From contig CAJKOJ010000082.1 in assembly GCA_905201505.1 (NCBI GenBank), positions 1 to 6,878 on the forward strand: DNA of 6,878 nt, written 5' to 3'. This DNA is from an uncultured Eubacteriales bacterium. Lineage in GTDB: Bacteria; Bacillota; Clostridia; Lachnospirales; CAG-274. Below are positions 5,695-6,878 of this stretch, piece after piece. The first letter of the stretch is position 1; every line of letters starts with the position of its first letter. The position numbers were made by a program, and so were the translations under genes. The notes beneath the pieces are model-generated. The model was not told the DNA's origin. It did not search any database and saw only the letters and a list, made by a program, of their open reading frames with translations.

Positions 5695-6780
5695 TTAAGC
5701 CATATATGCAGACATAGGCATCAGTATATGTCCGAGCAAAACCATAAAAATTACCGTAAAAGTAATAATTCTGCCATATAAAACAGCAAACCTGTTATCG
5801 TTATACTTATTTCTTATTCTGTTTATATTTATGATTGTAAGTGCCCCAACCAAAATTGTAAATATACCCCATATATTTACATATTCAAGTAAACCTGTAT
5901 GCAGGGCATCAGGCAGTAAATTTGCACCTACTGCAATATTTGTAACAGTACCGAATAATGCTGCAGGTATCATACCTAATGGGTCAACCCTATGAAACGT
6001 ACATAAAATCATAGTAATAAATACCCATAAAGATGTACCCACAAGAGCAATAAAACATTTTAAATAAGCACCGAAACTATCACGGTTTAACTCCATCTGT
6101 GTCATAAACTCTGATGTAGCAAGTGCCTCTTTTATTCCCGGTTCACCGTATGTAGTATTATATACATTTGTATAATTGGCACAATCTGACCTTAGCAAAT
6201 CATATCCGGCTATACTTAGATTTGGATTTACAGCACAGTTTTCCATATCCCCCTCAAGCACTACTCTTTCTATTGAATAGTCAGGTTCAATATAAAATCT
6301 AAGCTGATGTGATTCAAGTGGAAAACGCTTTGTCCAGAAATTTTTAAATACGCTTACATCAAGGGTAGCAACCTGATAGTGTTCACCGTTAATCACTTCA
6401 TCCTTCATAACATTTAATTTGTTGACAGTACCGTTGTATACATGAAAATTATTTATCATATCAAGGTCATCATCGCCTGTCCATTTAAACCATACTTTAG
6501 TAACAACACGGTAGCTGCTGCTTTTCATATTGATTTCTTTAAGTGTTTCAACATACGTTCCGACCTTTACATGTGTTGCATTTTTACTTATTTGTGTAAT
6601 ATGTTCCGGTACCTGTGCATCATCATTCATCGCATTTTGCCAGTAATATTCTTCAGCCGCCTTGTCATTATATAAGTCCCAGCAAGTATAAGTTAAATAC
6701 ACACCGCCAAATATAATAACAGCTAAAAACCAAAAAAGAAGTTTTCTTCCCTGCCATTTTTGAAATGTTTTCTTCTCCAT
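5695..6780 (-). CDS. Prokaryotic pentameric ligand-gated ion channel (pLGIC, Cys-loop receptor superfamily) homologue
   Basis: A probable homopentameric channel opened by an extracellular ligand, related to bacterial GLIC/ELIC and to animal nicotinic and GABA-A receptors. Residues 14-32 are an N-terminal hydrophobic segment without a clear signal-peptidase site. An extracellular beta domain spans about 35-233. Marks are VGTYVETLKEIN (73-84), VWFKWTGDD (96-104, the family's W-x-x-D strand) and KRFPLESHQLRFYIE (151-165), the Pro-loop that aligns with RYPFDSQTL of GLIC; the flanking Cys pair of eukaryotic receptors is absent. Helix M1 is about 236-260, M2 268-288 ending NLLP, M3 297-317 and M4 333-356, the order and spacing of the family. 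M2-M3 (TNIAVGANLLP, then EYVNIWGIF) resembles GLIC FNILVETNLP. Asp266 at the inner mouth of M2 could favour cations, but the alignment is ambiguous. GGAGG (6788-6792) lies seven bases before the ATG. It is the first gene of a four-gene operon. Confidence 0.85.
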   Translation of the reverse strand: MEKKTFQKWQGRKLLFWFLAVIIFGGVYLTYTCWDLYNDKAAEEYYWQNAMNDDAQVPEHITQISKNATHVKVGTYVETLKEINMKSSSYRVVTKVWFKWTGDDDLDMINNFHVYNGTVNKLNVMKDEVINGEHYQVATLDVSVFKNFWTKRFPLESHQLRFYIEPDYSIERVVLEGDMENCAVNPNLSIAGYDLLRSDCANYTNVYNTTYGEPGIKEALATSEFMTQMELNRDSFGAYLKCFIALVGTSLWVFITMILCTFHRVDPLGMIPAALFGTVTNIAVGANLLPDALHTGLLEYVNIWGIFTILVGALTIININRIRNKYNDNRFAVLYGRIITFTVIFMVLLGHILMPMSAYMA

Positions 6781-6803
6781 ATCCTATCCTCCAAACAATT
6801 TTT

Positions 6804-6821
6804 TTACATTGTAATATTATA
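6804..6821 (-). promoter_or_regulatory. Candidate -10 box and overlapping palindrome ahead of the channel operon
   Basis: On the minus strand a perfect TATAAT lies at 6821-6816, 35 bases before the pLGIC start codon. The hexamer 17 bases further upstream (TATTTA) is a poor -35, so the promoter may need an activator or another sigma factor. Directly downstream is the exact palindrome TTACAATGTAA (6814-6804), which would cover the transcription start (near 6809) and is a plausible repressor site. The region to the window end (6822-6878) is almost pure A/T with no gene seen. Confidence 0.4.
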
Positions 6822-6878
6822 ATTCGACTATTTTTTTATAAATATTACAAAAAATGCTATATATTTATAATATAATAA

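Noticed and set aside
6442..6675. Plus-strand open frame of 77 codons opposite the pLGIC gene
   Set aside because: It is antisense to the conserved ectodomain, with no start signal.
1..6878. CRISPR arrays, insertion sequences, tRNA or rRNA genes
   Set aside because: No regularly spaced repeats, transposase, terminal inverted repeats or structural RNA sequences are visible.

Overview
The window is AT-rich, with purine-rich Shine-Dalgarno sites (GGAGG type), short intergenic gaps and a lipoprotein signal of Gram-positive style. Together these suggest a low-GC anaerobic Bacillota, probably a Clostridia/Lachnospiraceae-like genome. That placement is an inference from composition and gene style; there is no marker gene to name a species.

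Left half, + strand: a short regulatory leader (1-211) with a strong sigma-A-like promoter leads into a complete methionine ABC importer operon. It encodes the ATPase MetN with a C-terminal NIL sensor domain (212-1213), the permease MetI (1213-1899) and the lipoprotein MetQ (1940-2776), and ends at a perfect 15-bp hairpin with a T-tract (2793-2831). The short leader has no room for the S-box (SAM-I) riboswitch often found before such operons in Bacillota. A separate single-gene unit follows: a TspO/MBR family membrane protein (2888-3358) with a strong 19-bp hairpin after it (3360-3404). That hairpin lies between convergent units and probably terminates both.

Right half, - strand: a tight four-gene operon read from about 6810 down to 3484. 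In transcription order it encodes (1) a prokaryotic pentameric ligand-gated ion channel (pLGIC) homologue of 361 aa, (2) a 263-aa polytopic protein resembling an ECF-transporter S component, with a long charged tail, (3) a 257-aa six-helix voltage-gated-type potassium channel with a TTVGYGD filter, and (4) a second, shorter (204-aa) ECF-S-like protein. Gaps are 30 nt, a 1-nt overlap and a 1-nt gap, so the four are very likely co-transcribed and probably act together at the membrane.

The most interesting content is this last operon. A ligand-gated channel, a voltage-gated K+ channel and two small-molecule-binder-like membrane proteins, with no ECF energy-coupling genes alongside, look like a dedicated ligand-sensing and membrane-potential module rather than ordinary nutrient uptake. 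This is inferred from gene content and spacing; ligand, ion selectivity and physiology cannot be read from the sequence.
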